DNA of 64,000 nt from QPJE01 sp051747745 (GTDB lineage Bacteria; Bacillota; Halanaerobiia; Halanaerobiales; Halanaerobiaceae): contig JBNJGL010000006.1 of the NCBI GenBank assembly GCA_051747745.1, positions 5,335 through 69,334 on the forward strand. The letters are read 5' to 3'. The translations under genes were made by a program, and so were the position numbers. Below are positions 7,290 through 16,104 of the stretch, in pieces. The notes under the pieces were generated by a model. The model did no database searches and was not told the origin of the DNA. It worked only from the letters and a program-made list of their open reading frames with translations. Position 1 is the stretch's first letter, and each line of letters starts with the position of its first letter.

Positions 7290-9145
7290 TGGATCAGTGC
7301 AGTCAGATAAATATAGATAACAGTGTTGATGCTGATCCCAAAATTGTTCTTGCCGGTAATCCAAATGTAGGTAAATCGATATTTTTTAATTACCTGACAG
7401 GAATATATGTAAGTGTTTCTAATTATCCCGGGACTACACTTGATATCAGCAGCGGTAAAATGGAGAATTATACCGTATATGATACACCTGGTGTTTATGG
7501 AGTTGGATCCATAAATGATGAGGAGAGAGTCGCCAGGGATTTTATTATTTCTGCAGATATAATAATTAATGTGGTAGATGCAAGTCATCTGGAAAGAGAT
7601 CTATTTTTGACACAGCAGCTTATTGATATGGATAAAAGAGTTATTGTTGCTTTAAATATGATGGATGAAGTGGAAAAAAATGATATTGAAATAGATATTA
7701 CAACTCTGGAAAAAAAGCTGGGTGTTCCTGTTGTACCAACTGCAGCTGCTAAAGACAGAGGCCTGTTGGAATTGAAAGAAAAAATAGATTCAGCCTGTAG
7801 TGGTAATAAAATTTTTGCAGATGATAAAAATTTAAGACAATTATATAAAGACATAAGTAATGATACTGACTCATCTGCAGAAGCTGTTATGCTTCTGGAA
7901 GAAGATGAGTCTATGATATGTAAATATGGGGATAATTATCCTGAATTAAGAGAAAAAATATATACATTAAGAAGAAAAAAAGTAGACAATATCACTGCGG
8001 AAACTGTTCATTATAATTTAAAAGAAAATGGATTTGCCGCAAATCTTGCCAGATATATGGTTAAACCTGTAACAGGAATTCCAATGCTGATTGTTCTTTT
8101 GTTTTTAATCTATCAATTTATTGGTGTTTTTGTTGCTCAGTATATTGTTGGATTTACTGAAGGATGGTTTTTTAAAGGACATTATGAACCTTTTGTCAGA
8201 TCAATTATTTCATCTTCAGTAGGCCTTGATAATTTTCTGGGTAATCTGCTGGCTGGAGAATTTGGTGTTTTAACTATGTCAGCAACATATATTTTTGGAC
8301 TTTTAATGCCACTTGTTGGGGGATTTTATTTAATGCTGTCAATTCTTGAAGATACAGGTTATCTGCCCAGAATTGCTGTTCTTGTTGATAGATTTCTGCA
8401 GAAGATTGGTCTAAATGGACGTGCGATAATACCAATGCTGCTTGGTTTTGGTTGTGTTACTATGGCTACTATTACCACCAGGCTGCTTGGTACAAATAGA
8501 GAACGAATCATTGCTATATTTCTGCTTGGACTGGCAATACCATGTTCCGCACAGCTGGGAGTGATTGCAGGTTTAATTGCAAAATTGGATCTGTTCTATG
8601 TTGTAGTTTATGTTCTCACTATTTTTATTATTTATGTACTTGCAGGTACATTTCTTAATAAGGTTTTACCAGGAGAATCAAGTGATTTGTTAATAGATTT
8701 ACCTCCAATAAGACTTCCAAAACTGGTCAATGTTCTTAAAAAAACATATCAGCAGACAGCTGCATTTGTCAGAGAGGCTGGCCCGATTTTTGTTCTTGGT
8801 GCAGCTTTGATAACAGTTATGGAAGTTTCTGGATTTTTAAATGCAGTTACATCTTTTGCAAGACCGCTTATTACTGGCTGGCTGGGCCTTCCGGCAGAAA
8901 CTACAACTGCTTTTATTATGGGAATAATTAGAAGAGATTTTGGTGCTGCTGGATTAACCTCAATTTCTCTTACATCAGCCCAGATTACAGTTTCTTTAAT
9001 TACATTGACTTTATTTGTACCGTGTATTGCTGCAATGATGATAATGATTAAAGAGAGAAATCTAAAAGAAGCAGTATATATATGGTTTGGAAGCTGGATA
9101 ACTGCTTTTGTTACAGGGGGAATAGTTAATTTTTTGATATTTTAA
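7289..9145 (+). CDS. feoB: ferrous iron transport protein B
   Basis: A 618-residue Fe(II) permease. The N-terminal GTPase has G1 GNPNVGKS, G2 YPGTT, G3 DTPGVYG and G4 LNMMDE. The C-terminal half has two Gate domains (GFGCVTMATITTR, PCSAQLGVIAGLIA) and about eight membrane helices. I start at ATG 7289, overlapping the feoA stop, because residues upstream in this frame belong to the feoA coding region. It moves ferrous iron into the cell under anoxic conditions. Confidence 0.95.
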   Translation: MDQCSQINIDNSVDADPKIVLAGNPNVGKSIFFNYLTGIYVSVSNYPGTTLDISSGKMENYTVYDTPGVYGVGSINDEERVARDFIISADIIINVVDASHLERDLFLTQQLIDMDKRVIVALNMMDEVEKNDIEIDITTLEKKLGVPVVPTAAAKDRGLLELKEKIDSACSGNKIFADDKNLRQLYKDISNDTDSSAEAVMLLEEDESMICKYGDNYPELREKIYTLRRKKVDNITAETVHYNLKENGFAANLARYMVKPVTGIPMLIVLLFLIYQFIGVFVAQYIVGFTEGWFFKGHYEPFVRSIISSSVGLDNFLGNLLAGEFGVLTMSATYIFGLLMPLVGGFYLMLSILEDTGYLPRIAVLVDRFLQKIGLNGRAIIPMLLGFGCVTMATITTRLLGTNRERIIAIFLLGLAIPCSAQLGVIAGLIAKLDLFYVVVYVLTIFIIYVLAGTFLNKVLPGESSDLLIDLPPIRLPKLVNVLKKTYQQTAAFVREAGPIFVLGAALITVMEVSGFLNAVTSFARPLITGWLGLPAETTTAFIMGIIRRDFGAAGLTSISLTSAQITVSLITLTLFVPCIAAMMIMIKERNLKEAVYIWFGSWITAFVTGGIVNFLIF

Positions 9146-9204
9146 AACCTGTTATAATTGCTGGGATTTACATTATCTGAGCAAATTAATTAAGGAGTAT
9201 AGTT

Positions 9205-9366
9205 ATGAAAAACTGCAGCATCGAAAATGATAAATTAAGGCAGGAAATTACCTGTCCAACCTGTGGATTGAAAATAAAGGAATCTAAAACTTTAAAATGT
9301 CCGCGGTGTAATAGTTTTTTATTTCCTAAATGTTCTGATTGTAATAAGTGCAGTTTATTTAATTGA
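9205..9366 (+). CDS. 53-residue Cys-rich protein in the feo operon
   Basis: A short gene behind AAGGAG. The protein has eight cysteines at residues 4, 17, 20, 32, 35, 43, 46 and 49, including CPTC, CPRC and CSDCNKC, so it should bind one or two metal ions (zinc ribbon or iron). It has no membrane helix, unlike the Cys-rich FeoB-associated membrane proteins. It starts 59 bases after feoB and precedes the RseC-like gene by 45 bases. I do not recognise it by name; a role as iron-handling partner of FeoB is inference from position. Confidence 0.6.
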   Translation: MKNCSIENDKLRQEITCPTCGLKIKESKTLKCPRCNSFLFPKCSDCNKCSLFN

Positions 9367-9411
9367 TTTTTCTTTACAGCCAAAGTATAATATATTTAGT
9401 GAGGTGAGAAC

Positions 9412-9879
9412 ATGAAAGAATTTGCCAAAGTGCTAAAAAATGAAAATAACAAAAGTCTTGTTAGAATAGAAAGAATTTCAGCCTGCAGTAAATGTAATAA
9501 ACAGTGTCTGCTTGGCGAGCAGAGTCATGAAATTGAAGAAATGGAAGTGCTGGTTGATGACCCGATTGGAGTAAAACCTGGAGAAACCGTAATACTGGAA
9601 ATGGAAGCACAACCTATTTTATTTGCTTCTATGATTGTTTATCTTGTTCCAATTATTTCGCTTATTATGGGATACTTTGCAGGGATATCACTGTTTTCTG
9701 GATTTATCGTTAATGAAGAAATTGCGGGTATATTGGGATCAGTTGTATCTTTTCCTCTGTCATTTTTGATATTAAGACTTTTTGATTTAAAAGCAAGTTC
9801 AAATAACCGCTATCATCCAAAAATAACAGAAATAGTTAATGGTGATACTTTTAATTTTAATGAACAGTGTGAAGTTTAA
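9412..9879 (+). CDS. RseC/MucC-like membrane protein (SoxR-reducing system family)
   Basis: A 155-residue protein with an N-terminal domain holding ACSKCNKQC (residues 25-33, a CxxCxxxC metal or iron-sulfur motif), then two membrane helices (about 68-90 and 95-120), then a short tail. This is the layout of RseC, linked to SoxR reduction and associated in many anaerobes with the Rnf electron-transport complex. No rnf genes are visible here. GTGAGGTGAG lies before ATG. Its place after feoB and the Cys-rich gene suggests a redox or iron link. Confidence 0.75.
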   Translation: MKEFAKVLKNENNKSLVRIERISACSKCNKQCLLGEQSHEIEEMEVLVDDPIGVKPGETVILEMEAQPILFASMIVYLVPIISLIMGYFAGISLFSGFIVNEEIAGILGSVVSFPLSFLILRLFDLKASSNNRYHPKITEIVNGDTFNFNEQCEV

Positions 9880-10017
9880 TATTTTGTCTTTTAAATAAAG
9901 TATAGAGTTTTTGATTTTTAGACATCATTCGATTTCTTGATAAAGAAAAATAAAATAAGAAGATAAGCACCTATAAATAGGAAAATTTAGAGGTAGAAAA
10001 TTGAGAAGGTGAATTTA

Positions 10018-11391
10018 GTGGCAGCAGAAGAAAAGGGACTTAAAAAGGCAGTTATAAATGATGATTTTTCAGCGAAAAAAATGATATTAAAACTTGCCTG
10101 GCCAGTTATAGCAGAACAGTCACTTGCAACTATTACACATATAGTGGATATGATGATGGTGGGTCGTCTCGGTGCTTCTTCTGTGACAGCAATTGGGTTA
10201 ACAATGCAGCCTTTGTTTTTTTCTACTGCACTTGCTTCTGCACTTGGAGTTGGGACAACTGCATTAGTATCCAGATTTGTTGGTTCTAATAATGCAAAAA
10301 AAGCAGGAAATGTTCTGCAGCAGTCAATTTTAATGGCAGGGGTAATAAGCCTTTTAATTGCTGCTTTTTTTTATATAACTGCCCCGAATATACTTTCACT
10401 TATGGGTGCAGATCAGGAAGTAAATATACTTGGAACTGGTTATTTTAGAATAATGATGCCTGGATATGTATTTATGGTAATTGGATTTATAATAACTGCT
10501 GCTCTGCGGGGAGCTGGAGAAACAAAGCTGCCCATGAAGGTAAATATAGTGGTCAATATTATAAATGTACTGGGAAATTATCTGCTTATTTTTGGGAACT
10601 TTGGTTTTCCAAAACTGGGTTTAAATGGAGCTGCAATTTCTACGACTTTTGCCAGAGCTGGTGGAGGTGTAATTTTTTTTATTATAGCACTATCTTCTTT
10701 GAGCTCTATTAAGATGGAATTTGATAAATTCTTTAAATTAGATTTTAGCCTTCTGAAGAGAATTTTGAAAATTGGTATTCCCACTGCTATGGAAGAATCA
10801 GTTAGGCGGTTTGCTCAGCTTCTTTTTGTTAGAGTGATTTCTTCTCTTGGAACTACAGCTTTTGCCTCACATCAGATTGCTATCAATGCAGAATCTATTT
10901 CTTATATGCCTGGATTTGGTATAGCAGTTGCTGCAACTACTCTTGTCGGTCAAAATCTGGGAGCAGATAATCCGGATGGAGCTGAAGAAGGTACATATGA
11001 AGCATGGAAGATAGGTTCAATAATAATGGGATTTATGGCAGTAATATTTCTGTTTTTTCCCGAATATCTGGTAAGACTTTATACAGATGATCCGGATATT
11101 ATTAAACTGGCATCAATTAACCTCAGAATAGTCGCTTTTTCACAGATCCCAATGGGAACACATTTTATTTTTGCAGGAGCTCTGAGAGGAGCAGGTGATA
11201 CTAAAGCAGTATTTTACAGTACTGCTGTTTCCAGCTGGATTTTCCGCCTGGTTTTAGGTTATATTTTAGTTCACCCTCTGGGAATGGGTCTCAAAGGTGG
11301 CTGGATTGCAATGGTTGTTGATTGGATTATGAGGGGAAGTTATGTTGTTTATCGATTTAGAGGTGGCAGCTGGAAATTTATTGATGTTTAA
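10018..11391 (+). CDS. MATE family efflux transporter
   Basis: About 457 residues with twelve predicted membrane helices in two similar halves: MILKLAWPVIAEQ... and LLKRILKIGIPTAMEESVR... Each half has the MATE-type repeat ALRGAGETK / ALRGAGDTK. These carriers export cationic drugs or metabolites in exchange for Na+ or H+. I use GTG 10018 with GAGAAGGTGA just upstream; GTG at 10009 lies within that site. Nothing next to it indicates the substrate. In a halophile, Na+ coupling is plausible. Confidence 0.9.
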   Translation: MAAEEKGLKKAVINDDFSAKKMILKLAWPVIAEQSLATITHIVDMMMVGRLGASSVTAIGLTMQPLFFSTALASALGVGTTALVSRFVGSNNAKKAGNVLQQSILMAGVISLLIAAFFYITAPNILSLMGADQEVNILGTGYFRIMMPGYVFMVIGFIITAALRGAGETKLPMKVNIVVNIINVLGNYLLIFGNFGFPKLGLNGAAISTTFARAGGGVIFFIIALSSLSSIKMEFDKFFKLDFSLLKRILKIGIPTAMEESVRRFAQLLFVRVISSLGTTAFASHQIAINAESISYMPGFGIAVAATTLVGQNLGADNPDGAEEGTYEAWKIGSIIMGFMAVIFLFFPEYLVRLYTDDPDIIKLASINLRIVAFSQIPMGTHFIFAGALRGAGDTKAVFYSTAVSSWIFRLVLGYILVHPLGMGLKGGWIAMVVDWIMRGSYVVYRFRGGSWKFIDV

Positions 11392-11481
11392 TTTTATATT
11401 TCAGTTTATTAAAATTTGTAGACACATCAAAATTTAGTTTTAAAATAAAACTGTAATTCAGCTTATTAAAGGGAGGTCAAT

Positions 11482-11976
11482 ATGTTTAAAAAGATTATTA
11501 TTTTTATTTTTATCTTTGTATTTGCATTTTTATCAGTAAACTTTGTTTCAGCTAACTCTGATAAGGATAATATATCTGAAAATGAAAAGATTAATGTGGA
11601 GATGATTTTAGAAGAAAATAAATTTTCAAAAACAGATAAAGAGGAAATAGTATTTAAAATTAATAATTTAAGCAGTGAGGATATCAACTTAATTTTTAAT
11701 TCAGGTAAAAAATTTGATTTTTATTTATTTGAACTCGATTATGATTTATCTGAGATTAGAAAAAACTATAACTATTCTGCTGTCTATCAGTGGTCAGAAG
11801 ATAAAATGTTCAGACAGGCATTTCAGGAAATCAAACTTCCTTCAGAAGATAGTTTGTCTTTTGATGTTAGTTTTAATTTTACAGATATACCTGAAGGAGA
11901 ATATCTGCTAATAGGGGAACTGCTTTCTCAAAATTATATAATTCGAAGTTCGATAATAAAAGTAACTGTTAAATAA
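11482..11976 (+). CDS. secreted BsuPI-like domain protein
   Basis: A 164-residue protein with a signal peptide (MFKKIIIFIFIFVFAFLSVNF, cleavage near VSA-NS). The mature part is an immunoglobulin-like beta domain with VYQWSEDKMFRQAFQEI, the hallmark of the BsuPI (intracellular proteinase inhibitor) family, followed by EGEYLLIGEL. Despite the family name, many secreted members have no proven inhibitor activity. It should act outside the membrane. GGGAGGTC lies before ATG. It is probably a single-gene unit. Confidence 0.75.
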   Translation: MFKKIIIFIFIFVFAFLSVNFVSANSDKDNISENEKINVEMILEENKFSKTDKEEIVFKINNLSSEDINLIFNSGKKFDFYLFELDYDLSEIRKNYNYSAVYQWSEDKMFRQAFQEIKLPSEDSLSFDVSFNFTDIPEGEYLLIGELLSQNYIIRSSIIKVTVK

Positions 11977-12059
11977 TGAATGACGAAGAGAATAAGTATG
12001 ATTTACATATTTTAATTATATAATTGAAAATTCAGAATATTTTTATTTTAAAAAAAGGC

Positions 12060-12088
12060 TTGCATTTTTTCACAAGTAAATATATAAT
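12060..12088 (+). promoter_or_regulatory. promoter of the T-box/arginine operon
   Basis: TTGCAT (12060-12065), 17 bases, TATAAT (12083-12088). Transcription would start near 12095, just before the first T-box leader. Confidence 0.75.
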
Positions 12089-12106
12089 TATAAAAACTTA
12101 AACAAA

Positions 12107-12386
12107 AATATTTATATAAATCCTGAGAAAGGGAGAGTAACTTTAATCGGAGAATAAAGCAATCCAGAGCAGCTGAGAGTCTGGACTTAAGATTAAAGTG
12201 AAGCGCACCCTGGAGGAGTTTTATTGAAAGTTCATAAACTGTGATAAGTAAATCTTATTAAAATGGACAGATAGATAAAAACACAAACCTGTGTTAAAGG
12301 TAATGAGTGGATAAACTAAATTTGTTTGTCAACTGGAGTGGTACCACGGGAATATCTCGTCTCTTTTATAGAGGCGATTTTTTATA
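12107..12386 (+). promoter_or_regulatory. T-box leader 1, probable arginine specifier CGC
   Basis: All T-box landmarks are present: stem I base with GAGAAAGGG, the AGTA box (GAGAGTAAC, about 12134), the apical CCAGAGCAGCTGAG region, and the specifier side GTGAAGCGCACCC. Placing the loop-E GAA first gives GAA-G-CGC-A, so the specifier is CGC (12204-12206), arginine. The T-box ACTGGAGTGGTACCACGGG is at 12331-12350 with TGGT for the tRNA acceptor end. A terminator (CGTCTC...GAGGCG, then T6) ends the element near 12386. Uncharged tRNA would allow read-through. Confidence 0.9.
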
Positions 12387-12396
12387 TTTAAAATAG

Positions 12397-12684
12397 AATA
12401 TTTATATAAATCCTGAGAAAGGGAGAGTAACTTTAATCGCAGAATAAAGCAATCCAGAGCAGCTGAGAGTCTGGACTTAAGATTAAAGTGAAGCGCATCC
12501 TGGAGGAGTTTTATCGAAGGTTCATAAACTGTGATAAGTAAATCTTATTAAAATGGACAGATAGATAAAAACACAAATCTGTGTTAAAGATAATGAGTGG
12601 ATAAACTAAATTTGTTTGTCAACTAGAGTGGTAACACGGGCAGTCCTCGTCTCTTATTATTATTAAGAGCGGGGACTTTTTTAT
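12397..12684 (+). promoter_or_regulatory. T-box leader 2, near-copy of leader 1
   Basis: A second full T-box exactly 290 bases downstream of the first (TCCTGAG at 12121 and 12411). The aptamer part differs at only a handful of positions and keeps CGC (12494-12496). The T-box itself reads CTAGAGTGGTAACACGGG. Its terminator is different and stronger: AGTCCTCGTCTCTTA pairs with TAAGAGCGGGGACT and six T follow. Both switches must be open for the operon to be read. Confidence 0.9.
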
Positions 12685-12694
12685 ATATTTTTTA

Positions 12695-13429
12695 ATGGGG
12701 GTGATTAAAATTATTAAATTTAAAGGAGTAAATAAATGGTTTGGAGACTTACATGTTCTCAAAGATATTAATTTAGAGATAAAAAAGGGAGAAGTTGTTG
12801 TAATCATAGGGGCAAGCGGTTCCGGTAAAAGCACAATGCTGAGATGTATCAATTGTCTGGAAAATTTTCAGGAAGGAGAAGTTATAGTTGATGATATAAA
12901 ACTTAATAATGAGACAAATAAAATGGAAGTTAGAAAAGAAGTAGGTATGGTGTTTCAACAATTTAACCTTTTTCCACATAAAAACGTGCTTGAGAATATC
13001 ATAATTGGTCCTGTGCATTCGCGAAAAATTTCTAGAGGAAAGGCGGAAGAAAGGGCAGTTAAACTGCTGGAGAAAGTAGGAATATCTGAAAAAATTGACT
13101 CATATCCCTCGTCTCTCTCAGGAGGGCAGAAGCAGAGAGTTGCGATAGCCAGAGCACTTGCAATGCAGCCGAAGGTGATGCTGTTTGATGAACCAACATC
13201 TGCGCTGGACCCTGAAATGATAAAAGATGTATTAAATGTTATGCGTGATTTAGCCAATGAAGGTATGACAATGGCTGTAGTCACACATGAACTTGGCTTT
13301 GCCAGAGAGGTTGCAAATAGAATTGTTTTTATTGATGAAGGGAGGATTGTTGAAATAAATAAATCTGAGGAATTTTTTGCAAATCCTGTTGAAAAAAGAA
13401 GTAAAGAATTTTTGAGTCAAATTTTGTAG
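12695..13429 (+). CDS. polar amino-acid ABC transporter, ATP-binding protein (likely arginine)
   Basis: A 244-residue ABC ATPase of the GlnQ/HisP/ArtP group: Walker A GASGSGKST, Q-loop FQQFNLFPH, signature LSGGQKQR, Walker B VMLFDEPTS, H-loop VTHE. It powers uptake with the binding protein (14446) and permease (15303). The start is uncertain: ATG 12695 has no ribosome site, while the strong GGGGGTGA (12697-12704) points to ATT codons at 12710 or 12713, giving a normal N-terminus (IKFKGVNKWFG). The arginine assignment rests on the T-box specifier and the neighbouring enzyme. Confidence 0.88.
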   Translation: MGVIKIIKFKGVNKWFGDLHVLKDINLEIKKGEVVVIIGASGSGKSTMLRCINCLENFQEGEVIVDDIKLNNETNKMEVRKEVGMVFQQFNLFPHKNVLENIIIGPVHSRKISRGKAEERAVKLLEKVGISEKIDSYPSSLSGGQKQRVAIARALAMQPKVMLFDEPTSALDPEMIKDVLNVMRDLANEGMTMAVVTHELGFAREVANRIVFIDEGRIVEINKSEEFFANPVEKRSKEFLSQIL

Positions 13430-13451
13430 TATAGAGAAGGGGGTTATTATT

Positions 13452-14420
13452 ATAGATACTTTATTAGAAAAGAAATCAGATTATAAATATGGGGATTATG
13501 GAGAAAAATGGTTTGCTGATACAAAGAGTTTTGAAGAAGATTTGGAAGAATACTGGGGAGAAAAATGGAGCGTCTCTTCTGAAGTAGGTAAATTAAAAGC
13601 TGTGCTTTTGAGAAGGCCGGGTAAAGAAGTGGAGAATGTTACTGATCCTGCAAAATGGCGCTGGGGTAGTACAGTAGATCCAGAAAAAATGCGCTGGCAG
13701 CATGATGAATTTGCAGAAATTTATAAAGAAAATGGAGTAGATGTATATTATGTTGAGGGTCAAAGAAAAGACAGGCCAAATTCAATTTTTATGAGGGATA
13801 ATGTTCTTGGTACTCCAGAGGGAGTAATACTCTGTCGTCAGGCACTTGATGTGCGAAGGGGAGAAGAAAAAGCTGTTGCAAAATCCCTTGTAGAAATTGG
13901 AGTTCCAATTATTAGAACGGTGAGTGGAAAAGGAGTATTTGAAGGTGCATGTGGTCTCTGGATTGATAGAAAAACAATAATTCTTGGTACAGGGGTTAGG
14001 TCAAATATGGATGGTGTCAAACAGGTAGAAGAAGTTTTGGCTTCAATGGGAGTAGAGAATATACTGCATTTTCAGATACCATATGGACATGCTCATCTTG
14101 ACGGCTTGATAAATATAGTTGATAAGAAAAAAGCCTTAATATTTCCCTGGCAGGTACCATATGATGTCATTGAATTTTTGTTAAATAAAGGGTTTGAAAT
14201 TATAGAAGCTCCATCAATTAATGAAGTGAAAAAAGGTATGGCTGTAAATTTAGTTGCTTTAGAACCGGGTAAAGTTATACTGCCGGCTGGAAATCCAGCT
14301 ACAAAAAATATTTTGCAAAAAAATGATGTTGAGGTTCTGGAGGTCGATGTTTCAGAAATTATGAAGGCTTATGGTTCACTACACTGTATGTCAGCATTTT
14401 TAAAAAGGGATGAAATTTAA
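13452..14420 (+). CDS. arginine deiminase / amidinotransferase family enzyme
   Basis: About 322 residues of the guanidino-group-modifying superfamily. Visible catalytic segments: FMRDNVLG, FEGACGLWID (acidic residues), HAHLDGLINIVD (catalytic His) and GSLHCMSAFLKR (nucleophile Cys near the end). Members deiminate, hydrolyse or transfer the guanidino group; with an arginine T-box and transporter, arginine is the likely substrate, but deiminase and dihydrolase cannot be separated by eye. The frame is open to GAGAAGGGGG (13434-13443), and no ATG/GTG/TTG lies at proper distance: ATT (13446, 13449) or ATA (13452) would be used. TTG 13542 is the first ordinary start and would lose 30 residues. Confidence 0.75.
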   Translation: MDTLLEKKSDYKYGDYGEKWFADTKSFEEDLEEYWGEKWSVSSEVGKLKAVLLRRPGKEVENVTDPAKWRWGSTVDPEKMRWQHDEFAEIYKENGVDVYYVEGQRKDRPNSIFMRDNVLGTPEGVILCRQALDVRRGEEKAVAKSLVEIGVPIIRTVSGKGVFEGACGLWIDRKTIILGTGVRSNMDGVKQVEEVLASMGVENILHFQIPYGHAHLDGLINIVDKKKALIFPWQVPYDVIEFLLNKGFEIIEAPSINEVKKGMAVNLVALEPGKVILPAGNPATKNILQKNDVEVLEVDVSEIMKAYGSLHCMSAFLKRDEI

Positions 14421-14445
14421 AAAAAGAGAAGGAGAGTAGATAAAA

Positions 14446-15240
14446 ATGAAAAAATTATTAAACTGTTTTGTAATACTGTTATTATTGTTTGCAGTGACTG
14501 CTGCTGTTTCTGCAGAAGAGATGACTACTTTGGAAGAGATAAGTGAAAGAGGAAAGATCATTGTTGGTACTGCACCGGGCTATTTCCCATTTGAAATGAT
14601 AGATGACAATGGTGAGGTTATGGGATTTGATATTGATATGGCTGAAGCAATTGCATCTGAACTTGGAGTTGAGCTTGAAATTAAAAGCTTTCAGTGGTCT
14701 GGAGTTATTCCAGCCCTACAGACAGGAAAAGTTGATATGCTTATCGCCGGAATGACAATAACACCTGGTAGAGCCTTAAAAGTAACTTTTAGTGATCCAT
14801 ATTTCGATACAGGTCTTGCGATGCTGGTAAACAATAGTGTAGAGGGGATATCAAGCTGGAAAGAGTTAGATACTGAAGATAACAAAATTGGTGTCTGTCT
14901 GGGCCAGACAAGTGATTTTTATGCAGAAAGCTATTTTCAGAATGCTGAAATTGCAAAATATCAGGGTTCAGAAAACCTTGCCCTTGCAGTGATGAGCGGA
15001 AAAGTAGATGCAGGCATACATGATGAGCCGTGGGTTTTAATAGCAGCACAAAAAAATAAAGATAAAACATATGCTGTAACTGAAGTACATGCAAAGCAAT
15101 CACTTGGAATGACACTTCCTCATAATGATCTAGAATTTAAAGCATGGGTTGACAGTTTTTTAACATATTATAAACAAAGACCGGAATATCAGGAAAGTTA
15201 CAACTACTGGTTTGTTGATATGCCCTGGCTTGATGAATAA
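14446..15240 (+). CDS. amino-acid ABC transporter substrate-binding protein
   Basis: A 264-residue SBP_bac_3 family protein with a signal peptide (residues 1-23, hydrophobic core FVILLLLFAV, AXA-type end VSA-EE). There is no lipobox cysteine after the core, so anchoring, if any, is not by lipid. Features of the fold: GTAPGYFPFEMIDDNGEVMGFDIDMA and MTITPGRALKVTFSDPYFD. It delivers the ligand, probably arginine, to the permease downstream. AAGGAGAG precedes ATG. A hairpin between it and the permease would let it be made in excess, as is common for binding proteins. Confidence 0.9.
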   Translation: MKKLLNCFVILLLLFAVTAAVSAEEMTTLEEISERGKIIVGTAPGYFPFEMIDDNGEVMGFDIDMAEAIASELGVELEIKSFQWSGVIPALQTGKVDMLIAGMTITPGRALKVTFSDPYFDTGLAMLVNNSVEGISSWKELDTEDNKIGVCLGQTSDFYAESYFQNAEIAKYQGSENLALAVMSGKVDAGIHDEPWVLIAAQKNKDKTYAVTEVHAKQSLGMTLPHNDLEFKAWVDSFLTYYKQRPEYQESYNYWFVDMPWLDE

Positions 15241-15255
15241 AATAATTAAATTAAA

Positions 15256-15281
15256 GAGGGCAGTAATTACTGTCCTCTTTT
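15256..15281 (+). terminator. intra-operon hairpin between binding protein and permease
   Basis: GAGGGCAGTAA (15256-15266) pairs with TTACTGTCCTC (15267-15277, one G-U pair), followed by TTTT. Likely a partial terminator that lowers permease expression. Confidence 0.65.
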
Positions 15282-15302
15282 AAAAAAGGAGAGTAATAAT
15301 TT

Positions 15303-15968
15303 ATGGGTGGATATAATTTTGATTGGGGAGTTATTATAAAATATTTTCCCGTTTTATTGGGTGGATTAAAGATGACCCTTTTTATTTCAGGATTGGCTAC
15401 AGTACTGGGAATAATCATTGGATTAATGGCTGGACTGGCAAGAGTAGCGAAAAATAAATATATCAACCTTCTGTCTTCAATTTATGTACAGGTTGTCAGG
15501 GGAATACCATTACTTGTATTTTTGCTCTATATTTATTTTGGTTTTGGAAGTTTTATAGATGTTTCGGCTTTACTGGCCGCAATAGTTGGTCTGGGAGTTT
15601 TTAGTGGCGCTTATGTTGCTGAAATTGTTAGAGGTGGAATAGAGTCTATACCTAAAGGACAGTGGGAAGCGGCTCAAAGTATTGGGTTAAGTTACAGGCA
15701 GCAGATGAGGTTAATAATACTGCCACAGGCTCTTAGAGCAATATTACCTGCACTAGCAGGACAGTTTATAATTTTAATTAAAGATTCTTCACTGGTTTCG
15801 GTAATATCCATTGTAGAATTAACTCTAATATCTAAAAATCTTGTTGTCCGGACATTTCAGGCATTTGAGGTATGGACTCTTACAGCAGCATTTTATCTTG
15901 TTATAACATATACTCTGTCAAAATTAATTGGACTGCTGGAAAATAAGTATAAAAGTTACAGTATGTAA
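15303..15968 (+). CDS. amino-acid ABC transporter permease
   Basis: A 221-residue membrane protein of the HisM/GlnP family with about five helices. The EAA loop that docks on the ATPase is EIVRGGIESIPKGQWEAAQSIGLS (residues about 106-130). One permease gene implies a homodimer. AAAGGAGAG precedes ATG. Last gene of the arginine operon; the next promoter starts at 16021. Confidence 0.92.
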   Translation: MGGYNFDWGVIIKYFPVLLGGLKMTLFISGLATVLGIIIGLMAGLARVAKNKYINLLSSIYVQVVRGIPLLVFLLYIYFGFGSFIDVSALLAAIVGLGVFSGAYVAEIVRGGIESIPKGQWEAAQSIGLSYRQQMRLIILPQALRAILPALAGQFIILIKDSSLVSVISIVELTLISKNLVVRTFQAFEVWTLTAAFYLVITYTLSKLIGLLENKYKSYSM

Positions 15969-16020
15969 GGATACCATTTTTGATTTATCTGAATAAAAAC
16001 AAAAAAATTTTAAAAATCTA

Positions 16021-16049
16021 TTGACAAAATATATATGGTTATATATAAT
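16021..16049 (+). promoter_or_regulatory. consensus promoter of the glycine reductase operon
   Basis: TTGACA (16021-16026), 17 bases, TATAAT (16044-16049): a perfect match in sequence and spacing. Transcription would start near 16056, about 50 bases before the riboswitch. Confidence 0.85.
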
Positions 16050-16104
16050 TATTGATGTAAGGACTTTGTGAAATATTTATCTAAAAGAAAATATGGTGAT
16101 TGAA

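Noticed and set aside
12107..12684. Long direct repeat of about 290 bases as a mobile-element remnant
   Set aside because: Each unit is a complete T-box leader ending in its own terminator; no transposase or inverted ends.
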